The position numbers and the translations under genes were made by a program. This document shows positions 52,985 to 61,849 of a stretch of DNA of 64,000 nucleotides, one piece after another. Location: assembly GCA_024276465.1 (NCBI GenBank), contig JAJRXD010000081.1:1-64000 (forward strand), in the 5' to 3' direction. The stretch is from Deltaproteobacteria bacterium. Lineage in GTDB: Bacteria; Desulfobacterota; WTBG01; CAIYCZ01; CAIRTM01. Positions within the stretch are counted from its first letter, which is position 1; every line of letters begins with the position of its first letter. A model generated the notes under the pieces. It did not search any database, was not told the origin of the DNA, and was given only the letters and a program-made list of their open reading frames with translations.

Positions 52985-53056
52985 TACGTAACCTCCTTTA
53001 AGCATTTTGTTTTCTTCTGAATTTAATAACAGAATAACAGCCAGTATTCCATGCAA

Positions 53057-53583
53057 GCTTCTTAAAAACAGAAAAACTCCGAACTGACTGTTTTAACAGA
53101 CAATGCGGAGCTTTTTTAAATAATTATTAACCAATACTTTTCTGAATTCGGCTGATATGTTTTATGCAAAGAACAGATTAGCATTCCATGCCCCCCGGTA
53201 ATATCAGACAATTAAAATTGTTTTTATACAGGATAAGTGATCACCTAAAACTGTAGTATATAAACACGTATTTGTCAAGAGATGGCACAAAATAAATATC
53301 AGTTTAACTGATTTTATAAAAGTCAATAATTTCCATGCTGATTTTTAGAAAATTCTCCCAATTCTATAAGAAATTTTCCCGGATATTCGGGAAATTCTCC
53401 CAAAAAAGTATTTAATAGTCACTTTTAAGGTCAAAATTTACAATTTGAAAAACCCCAGTGTTTATAGTTTGGATGGTCTATACAAAACAATTTTTTTAAT
53501 ATATATTTGATATTTGATTCTAACGATCTGTTTTCCTCACGTACCTTGCTTAGTATTGTTGGTTTAAAGTTATATAGAAAGCA
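53057..53583. promoter_or_regulatory. Long control region between divergent genes
   Basis: This 527-base region lies between the divergent surface protein and the methyltransferase. It has a hairpin CTCCG...CGGAG with a T-run at 53077-53117, and a run of direct GAAAWTTYTCCC repeats around 53347-53401 with an internal TTTCCCG/CGGGAAA palindrome (53375-53394). These look like operator sites. I checked for a GEMM-type riboswitch and found no match. Confidence 0.45.
53347..53401. promoter_or_regulatory. Operator-like GAAAWTTYTCCC repeats
   Basis: Three spaced copies GAAAATTCTCCC, GAAATTTTCCC and GAAATTCTCCC lie in 55 bases. The last two face a TTTCCCG-GATATT-CGGGAAA palindrome. Such clustered short repeats between divergent promoters are typical of binding sites of a dimeric regulator. 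The regulator is unknown. Confidence 0.45.
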
Positions 53584-54555
53584 ATGAGAATGATCGGGGT
53601 TCAATATGTTAAGAAAACTTTAAGCAGGTTTCAACCCTTTAAAAAATTTAAGGATTGGGCAACAGAGTTTGATGAACTGGGCGGCGCAACGGCTTTATTC
53701 GGGTATAATACAATTACTGAAAAGTTAGTTGACAGATTTCCTGATTCTTTTTCAGCAGTTGTTGATCTGAAGCCTGAAAACAAGGGCAAGACAATAAGAA
53801 ACCTGACAGTAATTGATTTTGAAAAATTCAGGAATGAATTAACTCGAAATGTTATTATTACAGATACATTTTTGCAGTACGAGTACTTGAAATTATTGTA
53901 TGCAGAGATGTATTCGTTAGGTGTCCCGCTTATTGGTTATAATAATGAAGAAAAAATAAGAATCAGGTATGATTACGTTCCATATAAACCTGAGCTTTTT
54001 GATTCAGAATACCTGAAAATAAAAAAAACATTGCCAATGCAATGTAATTTTCCTCATAATAGTTTAATCCGAATCATCGATTTTGTAAAAACCAGTTATA
54101 CCCTCGATGGTGATTTTGTTGAAATTGGAACTGGTTTAGGTTGCTCGACATATTTTATTTCCAGTGTTTTAGAATCATTGGGGGCGGATAAAATTGTTTA
54201 TACAGTAGATAAATTTGAACCATTATATTATATACCGAATCTAAATTATGAAACAGTTTCAAAAAACCTTTCTGCTTTTCCTTTTGTAAAAATTGTTAAG
54301 GGAGTTATGCCGGAAATCCTTTATGATATTGATGTAAATAAAATTGCATTCTGCTTTTTTGATTTTTATCCTACACCGGAAATCTTAGCGTGGCTTTATC
54401 CGAAAATGACAAAAGGGGCAGTAATTTTAATTGATAATTACACCCATGGCTGTACCATTAACCATGGAATGATGCCGGGAGATCTGTTTTTCAGAGATAA
54501 AAAAGAGAAAATAATTCGACTTGGCGATGCCCAGGGGCTGGTTGTTAAACAGTAA
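53584..54555 (+). CDS. SAM-dependent methyltransferase (TylF/MycF-like) with N-terminal extension
   Basis: The 323-residue protein has a C-terminal TylF-like domain: FVEIGTGLGCSTYFISSVLESLGA near residue 178 (SAM loop), YTVDKFEPL near 208, FCFFDFYPTPEILAWLYPKM near 258 and LIDNYTHGCTINHGMMPGDLF near 284. The N-terminal 130 residues (ATALFGYNTITEKLVDRFPD) are a separate Rossmann-like part with no clear match. The only plus-strand gene in this part of the island, it faces the operator region. Confidence 0.75.
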   Translation: MRMIGVQYVKKTLSRFQPFKKFKDWATEFDELGGATALFGYNTITEKLVDRFPDSFSAVVDLKPENKGKTIRNLTVIDFEKFRNELTRNVIITDTFLQYEYLKLLYAEMYSLGVPLIGYNNEEKIRIRYDYVPYKPELFDSEYLKIKKTLPMQCNFPHNSLIRIIDFVKTSYTLDGDFVEIGTGLGCSTYFISSVLESLGADKIVYTVDKFEPLYYIPNLNYETVSKNLSAFPFVKIVKGVMPEILYDIDVNKIAFCFFDFYPTPEILAWLYPKMTKGAVILIDNYTHGCTINHGMMPGDLFFRDKKEKIIRLGDAQGLVVKQ

Positions 54556-54558
54556 TTC

Positions 54559-54678
54559 TTATCTCACCACTTTTTGCCTTGTCATACCCGCGAAACTTAA
54601 ACCACGGCCTAAGATGAGAACAGCAGGAAACTGTTCAGCAAGTTCGCGTATTAAAGATGATGCCAGCCTTGTAATCAT
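54559..54678 (-). pseudogene. Fragment of a DUF4143/AAA_14 ATPase gene
   Basis: A 39-codon frame reads MITRLASSLIRELAEQFPAV, then LILGRGLSFAGMTRQKVVR. The first 24 residues match the N terminus of AAA_14/DUF4143 ATPases, which continues ...LILGPRQVGKTTL. Here the P-loop is lost and the rest of the about 380-residue protein is missing. The tail is built from a TTTCGCGGGTATGACA-type intergenic repeat, so the gene was cut by repeat sequence. It is too short to function. Confidence 0.7.
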
Positions 54679-54870
54679 ACTATAAACTATAATATTAGCA
54701 GAAACACTTCTATAATTCAAGGTAATATTTTGCTGCAGACTGCGGTGATATCGATCTTTTTTTCACAGCGAAGCTGCTGAGAGTTTTTTTCTCTGTGCGC
54801 CTGGAGAAAATCCCGACAAACGGGCGGTGAATCATTTTTTGATTGTTTAATGTGTTTTCAGGGATGGTGG
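54559..54870. other. Intergenic region with gene remnant and degenerate repeat
   Basis: About 310 bases: the ATPase fragment at 54559-54678, then a decayed TCTCTGTGCGCCTGGAG and CGGGCGGTGAATCA segment (54733-54840) resembling the right-hand tail of copy 2. Confidence 0.45.
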
Positions 54871-55182
54871 TTAATTGTTTAAACAGAACCAGCGGATAGT
54901 TTTGATAACATGATTCTGGGATCTGTTATCAAGGTGCGGCCCTATGGGAAGGCTGAGAACCGTATCTGCAAGCTCTTCAGTGTTTTGCAGGCTCACAGAA
55001 CCTGCGCCCTGTTCTGAGTAGGCTTCTGACCTGTGCGGGGGTACAGGATAATGGATCAGTGTTTCAACACCCTCCTCTGCAAGATGTTTTTGAAGCGCAT
55101 CCCGTTTAAGGTGCCGGATAACAAACAGGTGCCAGACCGGGTGTGCCCATTCAGGGGTTTCAGGCAGAATTAAGCCCGGCAA
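54871..55182 (-). CDS. fdtB: FdtB-like aminotransferase, C-terminal part (after frameshift)
   Basis: This 103-codon frame holds the last quarter of a DegT/DnrJ/EryC1 aminotransferase: [18 protein letters not shown], then [18 protein letters not shown] and [18 protein letters not shown], the usual ending of the fold. It continues the frame of 55170-55979 after a one-base shift near 55180 (coding strand CTGAAAGTTTGCCGGGC). No start codon of its own is likely. Confidence 0.8.
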   Translation of the reverse strand: MPGLILPETPEWAHPVWHLFVIRHLKRDALQKHLAEEGVETLIHYPVPPHRSEAYSEQGAGSVSLQNTEELADTVLSLPIGPHLDNRSQNHVIKTIRWFCLNN

Positions 55183-55979
55183 ACTTTCAGTTCCGAGAGA
55201 TACTGTTTTGCGAGCTCGCGTCTGCGGTCATTCCACTGATCCAGGTATCTGAGCTTTACGCTCAGGAATGCGGCCTGAAGGGGGTCAAGGCGCGAGTTCA
55301 GGCCCTTGATTTCATTCTGGTACTTGGCCCTGGAGCCGTAGTTGCGAAGCAGGCGGATCTTTTCTGCAAGTGCATCATCATCAGTTACAACAGCACCCCC
55401 ATCTCCGAAGCCACCTAAATTTTTCCCTGGATAGAAGCTGAACCCTGCTGCATCTCCTAACATCCCGACTTGTCTGTTTTTATATTTTGCGCCATGAGCC
55501 TGTGATGCATCTTCAATGACTTTCAAACCATGCTCACGGCTGACTGCGAGGAGCGGATCCATGTCAGCCGGGAGCCCGTATAAATGTACAGGCAGGATTG
55601 CCCTGGTACGCTCGCTTACAGCCTCTTTAACAGCATCATGGCTGATATTATATGTGGCCTGGTCCGGCTCTGCTGGCACAGGTTTGGCGCCGGTGTGAGA
55701 AACAGCCAGCCAGGTGGCAATATAAGTATTGGCAGGAACAACCACTTCATCGCCCGGTCCAATGCCATATCCCCTCAGAATCAGGCAGAGGGCATCCAGG
55801 CCGTTTCCCACACCAATACAGTGTTTTGTACCACAGTATCGGGCAAAATCATTTTCAAACATTTCAAGCTCTCTGCTCAGGATGTACCAGCCGGAATCCA
55901 TTACCTTTTGATACGCGTCATTTAATTCAGACCGAAGCTCCCTGTACGTGGCATGCAGGTCAAGAAAAGATACTTTCAT
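55170..55979 (-). CDS. fdtB: FdtB-like PLP aminotransferase, N-terminal part (frameshifted)
   Basis: DegT/DnrJ/EryC1 enzymes aminate keto-sugars with PLP. The N terminus is [16 protein letters not shown] (start ATG 55979; the longer frame to 56030 is not supported by a ribosome site). Motifs follow: [17 protein letters not shown] near 48, [16 protein letters not shown] near 84, [16 protein letters not shown] near 155 and the PLP Lys in [14 protein letters not shown] near 184. It would aminate the 3-keto sugar made by FdtA at 43390-44223, giving a dTDP-3-amino-3,6-dideoxyhexose. One shift near 55180 ends the frame early, so the gene may be inactive unless it is a sequencing error. Confidence 0.85.
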   Translation of the reverse strand: MKVSFLDLHATYRELRSELNDAYQKVMDSGWYILSRELEMFENDFARYCGTKHCIGVGNGLDALCLILRGYGIGPGDEVVVPANTYIATWLAVSHTGAKPVPAEPDQATYNISHDAVKEAVSERTRAILPVHLYGLPADMDPLLAVSREHGLKVIEDASQAHGAKYKNRQVGMLGDAAGFSFYPGKNLGGFGDGGAVVTDDDALAEKIRLLRNYGSRAKYQNEIKGLNSRLDPLQAAFLSVKLRYLDQWNDRRRELAKQYLSELKVCRA

Positions 55980-55983
55980 GATT

Positions 55984-56571
55984 TTACCTTTCAATAAGCT
56001 CATTAAGAGCACGTTCCAGCAGATCGTCAATACCCAAATGGTCTGCCCAGTATCGCAAATATTTCATATCAAGCAAAGTATTCTGTACCTTCAGAACCCC
56101 CATGACATCACTCCATTGTCGATCTGATACTTCTCCACCCTTACGAAACCAGACAATTTTGTTTAGAATAATATCCTCTGGAGCTGCCAGAAACACCGGT
56201 TTTGATTCCTGTGCATCATCCAGCGTGTCCCTCCTTATTCTTTGAAAACTTTTTCTGCTGTATGCATTGTCCTTAATGATAAAGATATCTGCTTTAATCA
56301 TGGTTTCCAGGTGCAGTACGTTGAATGTTGTTGAATTACGGATTGCATTAATAATCATTTCTTCATCAATATAAAAAGATGATTCAAGCATTCTCATCAG
56401 TGGACGCGTATGTTCCAGCTTAATATCTGCAACCATATCAACATCTATTGTAGCCCGTGCTATTCCATATGCAGAGCTTGCAACCGAACCCCCGATGTAA
56501 TAGGCAATTTTGAGTTTTTCAAATGCGTTAAGTATCGGTTCTATCGCTGCTAAAATATCGGGTTGCTTCAC
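55984..56571 (-). CDS. Nucleotidyltransferase-fold protein (DUF6036-like)
   Basis: The 195-residue protein has [29 protein letters not shown] near residue 23: the GGS loop and the DVDM acidic pair of the polymerase-beta-like nucleotidyltransferase fold. [13 protein letters not shown] near 130 is the next conserved motif. The remainder is helical. It overlaps the small upstream gene by four bases, so the two form a unit. It starts just after the aminotransferase gene with no gap in function shown. The gene appears whole. Confidence 0.7.
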   Translation of the reverse strand: MKQPDILAAIEPILNAFEKLKIAYYIGGSVASSAYGIARATIDVDMVADIKLEHTRPLMRMLESSFYIDEEMIINAIRNSTTFNVLHLETMIKADIFIIKDNAYSRKSFQRIRRDTLDDAQESKPVFLAAPEDIILNKIVWFRKGGEVSDRQWSDVMGVLKVQNTLLDMKYLRYWADHLGIDDLLERALNELIER

Positions 56572-56825
56572 AATGACCTCCGGGCTAAATATTTCTTAAG
56601 ATTCCCGGCAATTTCTTTTCCATAATGAATCTCAACAAAATGAAGGTCGTGCTCCTGTCTGGTTAAGTTTGGATTAGCTCGCTTTATAGCGCGCCGTGAC
56701 AGCTGGATGACAGTCATTGAAAGAGATCGCATTCTTGCTATCCTTTCAGCTATGCTTGCCTTGCGTATCAGTTTTATTTGGAGAGCTTCTACCCCGGGGT
56801 TTGTATCTATGGATTGTGTTGCCAT
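56568..56825 (-). CDS. Small helical partner of the nucleotidyltransferase
   Basis: The 85-residue protein is basic and helical (EALQIKLIRKASIAERIARMRSLSMTV, then RAIKRANPNLTRQEHDLHFVEIHYGKE). It resembles small regulators encoded directly before DUF6036-like nucleotidyltransferases. The 3' end overlaps the next gene by four bases. I cannot name the family. Its ATG is flanked by the repeat at 56840. Confidence 0.6.
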   Translation of the reverse strand: MATQSIDTNPGVEALQIKLIRKASIAERIARMRSLSMTVIQLSRRAIKRANPNLTRQEHDLHFVEIHYGKEIAGNLKKYLARRSL

Positions 56826-56839
56826 ATTAACTTTTTCCT

Positions 56840-57047
56840 GTATTTCACCGCCTGTGTCACTCGAGACGCAGAGAAAAAACTCATATTAACCTCGTGCGCA
56901 CGCAGACTTACACAGACAGAAAAGCAACATTTCTCCTGTTCCCTCAGATCGGAACAAAAGAAATACTTCCGGCAGCTTTGCTGTGTAAAAAGACTGTAAA
57001 GGTGCGGGCAGGTCTCCCGCTCTTTTGACCGCCGGAGTCTGCGGTTT
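56840..57047. repeat. Copy 4 of dispersed inverted-repeat element
   Basis: The core 56888-57047 starts AACCTCGTGCGCACGCAGAC and ends in GGAGTCTGCGGTT. The interior contains AAGCAACATTTCTCCTGTT, TCGGAACAAAAGAAA, GGCAGCTTTGCTG, AAAAAGACTGTAAAGG and GCGGGCAGGTCTCCCGC. The reverse strand of copy 1 shows the same order of blocks. A GACGCAGAG module sits at 56860. Confidence 0.9.
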
Positions 57048-57081
57048 CAAAAAAGTTCTTATTTTTTTACTTTGGTAACAG

Positions 57082-59034
57082 TTAAAACCTGTAACCAAGG
57101 CTTAAATACATTGAACTTCCCTCCCCTGTCACTCTTCCAAACACACCGCGGGTGTAGTATTTTTTGTCAAAAAGGTTTTTAATTTTCAGGGCTATTTCAG
57201 CATTTTTCAGAGGAAAGTCTGTTATAAAAAGATTAACATCAGCAGTCAAATAGGAAGAAAGGCTTCCACTGGCATCATAAAAATTACCCACAGCCCGGGT
57301 GAGTTTGCGTTTGGAGACATAGTTCAGGCTCAGGTTCAACCTGAAACGGGTACAGAAACTGTAGTCAACTCCAAAGTTAAAAAGATTGTCTGGGGCAACA
57401 TTAAAGAAACTTTCTATGGTGCTTTCCGTGGTTTGAGCTGTTTCAGCGGTGTTTTGTATTATGGTTGATTGAAGCCCTCTCTGTCTGTCCCCGAACAGAT
57501 GAGAATAGTTGGCATACAGGGCCAGAGACCTGAGAGGCAGCCAGGTCAGAGAAACTTCTATGCCCTTGATATTCTCGTTTCCTTTATTTGAAATTTTCCC
57601 CCTGGCATCACGTTCTATAATATCTTCAAGCTGGTTGTAGAAATAGTTAAACTCAATGTTAAAAATATTTTTATAGTAAAACCCTACCGCAGCTTCATAA
57701 CTGTCAATCTTTTCAGGGTTAAGCCCCGGTTTTTCAATAATAACAGCCAGGCTTGGTGTCCGGAAAGCACGGCCATAGAGAAGTTTAATATTGAAATAAT
57801 CCCAGAAAATATAATTAATGCCCACCCGGGGGCTGTAAAAACGCTTATATTCACTGTGGTCGTCGACTCTGATCCCAAAAGTTGTCTCAAGGTTGTCAAG
57901 TATTTTCCATTTGTCCTGAAAGTAAACAGATGCAAGGTGAGTATAATAATTCTGGAAGTAGTCAAAGGTTTTATCGTTGAATTTAAACTTTGTTTTACTA
58001 CCGTCATTATAGCGAAATGATGCACCAAGCGTGGCAAAGTTATTTCCAAAAAAGGTTTTATCGTATTTTACTTCCCCACCATACTGCCTGTTAAACTGCT
58101 CATAGCGGGACAGGTCATAATCATCAAGGCTGTCAAAATACTGATACCACCCCTGCATGGACAAAGAAGAATCCGCAAAAGACTTGTTGAGAGTTGCCTG
58201 TACAAATGAGAAAGACTTGTACTCGGAACCTTCCAGAGAAAAATTTCTGATTGTGTAATAGTCGCGGTACCGGGAAAAGCGGCCCGACAGTTCAAACAGA
58301 TCCTTGTAGCTTAACTTTCCATATATTTCTCCATAGCGGTCATCTTTGCGCTTTTCTCTTCCGGGCAGGTCTCTTTCAAAACCCTCTGTATGTGAAACCG
58401 AACCAAACAAAAACCCGTCCCAGCCCTTTTTTGCAAAGCCTGCCAGTGTACTGGTTCCCAGTGTATCATAGGAGCCTGTTTCGCCCTTTATTTTTATCCC
58501 CTGCAGCCCCTCTCCATTCCTGGTGACCAGGTTAACTATTCCCGAAAAGGCATCAGGTCCCCAGAGCGCAGAGCCGGGACCCCTTATTATTTCTATTTTC
58601 TGTATATAATCAAGAGACAGCTCCATCCCCCTTGGATAATCTATGGTTGATGCATCACTTGAAAAAGGCACGCCATCCATCATTACAAGGAAAGAGTCCG
58701 GAATTCCCCGCAGGTAAATCCGCTCTTTTAATTCATTCCGGTCGACAAAAAAACCAGGCACCCTTCTCAGGACCTCAGACAGTGTTCTGTAATTGCTCAG
58801 CTCTTTTCCCTGAATTACCGTTACAGCTGCCGGTGCACGCTGCAGAGGCTCTGCCTTGCGTGAAGCTATTGAAACCGTATACAGCGGCTCTCCAATGAAC
58901 ATGAGCCCGGTATCTTCAAAGATGTTTTCAGTAATTGTCTCAGATGCTTTTCCTTTCTGCGGAAAAAACAGAAACAGGATAAAAGCACCATAAAAAACAA
59001 CGCGATACTTGCTGTTAAATTTGATTATTTTCAT
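57082..59034 (-). CDS. TonB-dependent outer-membrane receptor
   Basis: The 650-residue protein imports a scarce solute using TonB energy. After a signal sequence come a TonB-box-like region, a plug (APAAVTVIQGKELSNYRTLS, RVPGFFVDRNELKERIYLRGI near 90, IRGPGSALWGPDAFSGIVNLVT near 158) and a 22-strand barrel ending in YLSLGYRF, the usual aromatic C terminus. It is of the BtuB/CirA general type; the ligand is unknown. It overlaps the regulator gene upstream by 20 bases and is the last gene of a four-gene operon. Confidence 0.9.
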   Translation of the reverse strand: MKIIKFNSKYRVVFYGAFILFLFFPQKGKASETITENIFEDTGLMFIGEPLYTVSIASRKAEPLQRAPAAVTVIQGKELSNYRTLSEVLRRVPGFFVDRNELKERIYLRGIPDSFLVMMDGVPFSSDASTIDYPRGMELSLDYIQKIEIIRGPGSALWGPDAFSGIVNLVTRNGEGLQGIKIKGETGSYDTLGTSTLAGFAKKGWDGFLFGSVSHTEGFERDLPGREKRKDDRYGEIYGKLSYKDLFELSGRFSRYRDYYTIRNFSLEGSEYKSFSFVQATLNKSFADSSLSMQGWYQYFDSLDDYDLSRYEQFNRQYGGEVKYDKTFFGNNFATLGASFRYNDGSKTKFKFNDKTFDYFQNYYTHLASVYFQDKWKILDNLETTFGIRVDDHSEYKRFYSPRVGINYIFWDYFNIKLLYGRAFRTPSLAVIIEKPGLNPEKIDSYEAAVGFYYKNIFNIEFNYFYNQLEDIIERDARGKISNKGNENIKGIEVSLTWLPLRSLALYANYSHLFGDRQRGLQSTIIQNTAETAQTTESTIESFFNVAPDNLFNFGVDYSFCTRFRLNLSLNYVSKRKLTRAVGNFYDASGSLSSYLTADVNLFITDFPLKNAEIALKIKNLFDKKYYTRGVFGRVTGEGSSMYLSLGYRF

Positions 59035-60388
59035 TGCTTAGCCTTTTAATCAGGCTGCGAAACTTACCCCTGGTAAGACCCAGGAGCTTTGCAGCCTCTG
59101 TCTGGTTGTTCTTGGAGATTTCAAGGGCCTGCCTGACAAAGTCAAGCTCAACCTCATCAAGGTTGATCCCGTCCCCGGGCAAAGAGAACGGTTCATCTGC
59201 AGAGGGCAGGTCTTTACCTGAATGAATGAGAAAACCCAAATGTTCACGCTCTATCCGGCCGTCATTTGAATAAATCACAGCACGTTCAATTGCATTTTGA
59301 AGCTCCCTTATATTGCCGGGCCAGTTATTGTTAAAAATTACTTTAACAGCTTCTTCAGTAATGTTTGGATTTGATTTTCCCATGGATTGTGCAAACCTGT
59401 GAAGAAAATGGTTTGCAAGGGGTATGATGTCCTTTCGCCGCTCCCTGAGCGGAGGCAGGTGAAGCGGGAAAACATTTATCCTGTAGTACAGGTCATCCCT
59501 GAATTTTCCATCTGATACAAGCTCCTTTAAGTCTTTGTTGGTTGCCCCGATTACGCGCACATCTGATTTTATTGTTTGTGTTCCGCCCACCCTCTCAAAT
59601 TCCTTCTCCTGCAGGAACCTGAGCAGTTTTGCCTGGGCATCAAGGGGCAGGTCACCTATTTCATCAAGAAAAAGAGTGCCCTCATGTGCCATTTCGAACT
59701 TTCCAAGCTTTGTTTTCTCAGCCCCGGTAAAGGATCCCTTTTCATGACCAAACAGTTCGCTTTCAATCAGGGAGGGCTGTATTGCAGCGCTGTTTATAGC
59801 GACAAATTTTTTTGCTGATCTTGTGCTGTTGTAATGGAGCGCCCTTGCAATAAGCTCTTTTCCGGTACCGCTTTCGCCAAGCAGAAGCACTGTTGTATCA
59901 GGGCTTTTTGCTACCATTGCAGCCTGTTTAAGGATTTGAAGCATCTGCTGGGATTCGGCGATAATGCTGCTGAAGTCATAGAAGTCAGAAAGCTCTTCCT
60001 GGTGTATTTTTTTCTCATCAACGAGTTCGGAAAATCTGATGGAGCGCTGCACGGTCATGAGAAGTTTATCCTCTTCAAATGGTTTTGAAATATAGTCAAG
60101 AGCGCCCTCTTTAATAGCTTCAACCGCAGATTCAATTGATCCGTATGCAGTGAGGACAATAACAGGATAGTCCGGATCGATTTTTTTGATCTCCCTGAGA
60201 AGTTCAATTCCACCCATAACAGGCATTTTAAGGTCTGTTATTACCATTGAGTAGAGGTAGGTATTCATCAGGTTAAGTGCTTCCTGTCCGTTTGAAGCCT
60301 GATCTGTTTTATAACCCTTCTGTTCCAGCATGATCTGGAGGATGTGCCTGATTTTATCTTCGTCGTCAACTATCAGGATTTTTTTCAT
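59015..60388 (-). CDS. Sigma-54-dependent response regulator (NtrC family)
   Basis: The 457-residue protein has a receiver (phospho-Asp in VITDLKMPVMG near 54, Lys in YISKPFE near 105), a sigma-54-interaction AAA+ domain (Walker A GESGTGKELIARAL near 170, GSFTGAEK near 217, Walker B GTLFLDEIGDLPLD near 236) and a Fis-type HTH (LEISKNNQTEAAKLLGLTRGKFRSLIKRL near 420). It activates sigma-54 promoters when phosphorylated. The kinase gene is 18 bases upstream. The TonB receptor overlaps its end, making the receptor a likely part of the regulated operon. Confidence 0.94.
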   Translation of the reverse strand: MKKILIVDDEDKIRHILQIMLEQKGYKTDQASNGQEALNLMNTYLYSMVITDLKMPVMGGIELLREIKKIDPDYPVIVLTAYGSIESAVEAIKEGALDYISKPFEEDKLLMTVQRSIRFSELVDEKKIHQEELSDFYDFSSIIAESQQMLQILKQAAMVAKSPDTTVLLLGESGTGKELIARALHYNSTRSAKKFVAINSAAIQPSLIESELFGHEKGSFTGAEKTKLGKFEMAHEGTLFLDEIGDLPLDAQAKLLRFLQEKEFERVGGTQTIKSDVRVIGATNKDLKELVSDGKFRDDLYYRINVFPLHLPPLRERRKDIIPLANHFLHRFAQSMGKSNPNITEEAVKVIFNNNWPGNIRELQNAIERAVIYSNDGRIEREHLGFLIHSGKDLPSADEPFSLPGDGINLDEVELDFVRQALEISKNNQTEAAKLLGLTRGKFRSLIKRLSNENNQI

Positions 60389-60406
60389 GTCAGTATTTCT
60401 CCCTTG

Positions 60407-61849
60407 TTAAAGTGACTCTTTCCTTCCATCAGGAAGAAAAATATCAAAACATGTCCCCCCGTCAGGCCTGTTGGATACAGCTATATGTCCCCCGTGGTTC
60501 TCAACAATTTTCTTAACAATGGCCAGGCCAAGTCCGGTTCCTTTTGCCTTTGTAGTAAAAAACGGCTCAAAGATCTTCTCTTTCTGCTCTTCCTGGATTC
60601 CGGAGCCGGTATCGCTGATCTGGATTTTCAGCAAGCCGTCCTTACAGGATGTTTTTAAAAATATCTCCCCCTCCTTTTTTATTGCCTGGACAGAGTTGTT
60701 CATGAGATTGAGGAGCGCATGGTATATCTGGTTGTCATCCATTTCTATCTCGGGCAAAGGGTTGAGGTCTGTATGCAGAGAGATTTTTTTGTCATAGTTT
60801 TCAGTCAGGGTAAAATGTTCAGAAGCCTTTTTGACAACACTGTTAATGTCAGAAAGCATTTTCTGGGGAGGCGTCGGCCTGGCAAACGAAAGAAAATCAT
60901 CAATAAGCCTGTTGAGCCTTTTTACCTCATCCAGAATGTAGTCTTCCATTGTTTTTCTTATTTCAGGCTTTGTAGTGCTTTTTGACAGGATGTCTACAGA
61001 GCCCTTAATGATTCCTAAGGGGTTTTTCAGCTCATGTGCTATGATCATGGAGAACTTCCCTATTTCAGCCATTTTTTCTTTCCGGGCAAGCTCCCTGTAT
61101 GTATTTTCAAGCTGATCTCTCTTTGCTATCAGCGAATCAGCCATTAAATTAAATGATTCCGTAAGTTGACCCAGCTCATCTTTTCGAAGCACCTCAAGGC
61201 GTTCATGCCAGTTGCCCCGTGCAATGGAATAGGTTGCCTTTGCAAGGCGCTGGATAGGCAGAATCAGGGTGCGCGAGAAATACAGTCCGGCTATTCCTCC
61301 AATGACCACCGCAATTGTTGCTGAAACAAATATCCACCAGCGCATTCGCATCAAGGTCATTATAATACTCTTTCTTGAAAACATGACCTCAATATTGCCG
61401 ATTACCTGGCCAGGATGAAAGGCTGGCTGATCTTCGCTATCCCGGCTTTCTTCAAAAAACAGGTTCATCTCCTCTGTCAGCCCCTCCTCGTCTTCCGGCG
61501 AAAAATAGACCGGGCATGAAAGCAGTTCTTTTTGCCAGAAAAAAAGCTTAATTCCCTTATCTATTGAGACAAGGACTTTATTGTTCTGGTTAAAAATGCG
61601 TACACTCTGAACATCTTTTTCCTTAAGAAGGTTCTGGGCAAGGGAGGTCAGAGCCTGCCTGTTTTCTATAAGCAGGGGAACCTCAATGTTCAGGGCAAGA
61701 TTTTTAACCAGAGACTGTGCTCTTGTATTAAACTCGTGCAGCAGTGCTTTTCTGGATTGATAAATAAAAACAACACTGAAAACAAGGGATATGAATACCA
61801 CTATGAAAACCGTATAACAGATAAACTTCAGGTTAAGTCCCCACTTCAT
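60407..61849 (-). CDS. Sensor histidine kinase
   Basis: The 480-residue membrane kinase has TM1 (about 8-30), a periplasmic sensor domain (about 31-170), TM2 (about 170-192) and a HAMP domain (to about 245). The HisKA helix with the phospho-acceptor His in SMIIAHELKNPLGIIKG is near 270, and an HATPase domain follows (N box LLNLMNNSVQAI near 394, G1 SDTGSGI near 424, GTGLGLAIVKKI near 448). It probably phosphorylates the NtrC-type regulator downstream. Its ATG overlaps the stop of the ABC_sub_bind gene (TAATG), so it may sense the ligand through that periplasmic protein. Confidence 0.93.
   Translation of the reverse strand: MKWGLNLKFICYTVFIVVFISLVFSVVFIYQSRKALLHEFNTRAQSLVKNLALNIEVPLLIENRQALTSLAQNLLKEKDVQSVRIFNQNNKVLVSIDKGIKLFFWQKELLSCPVYFSPEDEEGLTEEMNLFFEESRDSEDQPAFHPGQVIGNIEVMFSRKSIIMTLMRMRWWIFVSATIAVVIGGIAGLYFSRTLILPIQRLAKATYSIARGNWHERLEVLRKDELGQLTESFNLMADSLIAKRDQLENTYRELARKEKMAEIGKFSMIIAHELKNPLGIIKGSVDILSKSTTKPEIRKTMEDYILDEVKRLNRLIDDFLSFARPTPPQKMLSDINSVVKKASEHFTLTENYDKKISLHTDLNPLPEIEMDDNQIYHALLNLMNNSVQAIKKEGEIFLKTSCKDGLLKIQISDTGSGIQEEQKEKIFEPFFTTKAKGTGLGLAIVKKIVENHGGHIAVSNRPDGGTCFDIFLPDGRKESL

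Noticed and set aside
52985-53056. Longer start for the surface protein
   Set aside because: A clear AAAGGAGG lies before ATG 52984 and a signal peptide begins there.
53057-53583. Cyclic-di-GMP or other riboswitch upstream of the surface protein
   Set aside because: The region lacks the GCAAACC and GGACGCAAAGCC-type motifs of GEMM riboswitches.
27505-57047. Dispersed repeats as CRISPR-like or integron attC sites
   Set aside because: Copies are far apart and vary in length. No integrase or Cas genes are seen, and interior blocks differ from attC structure.
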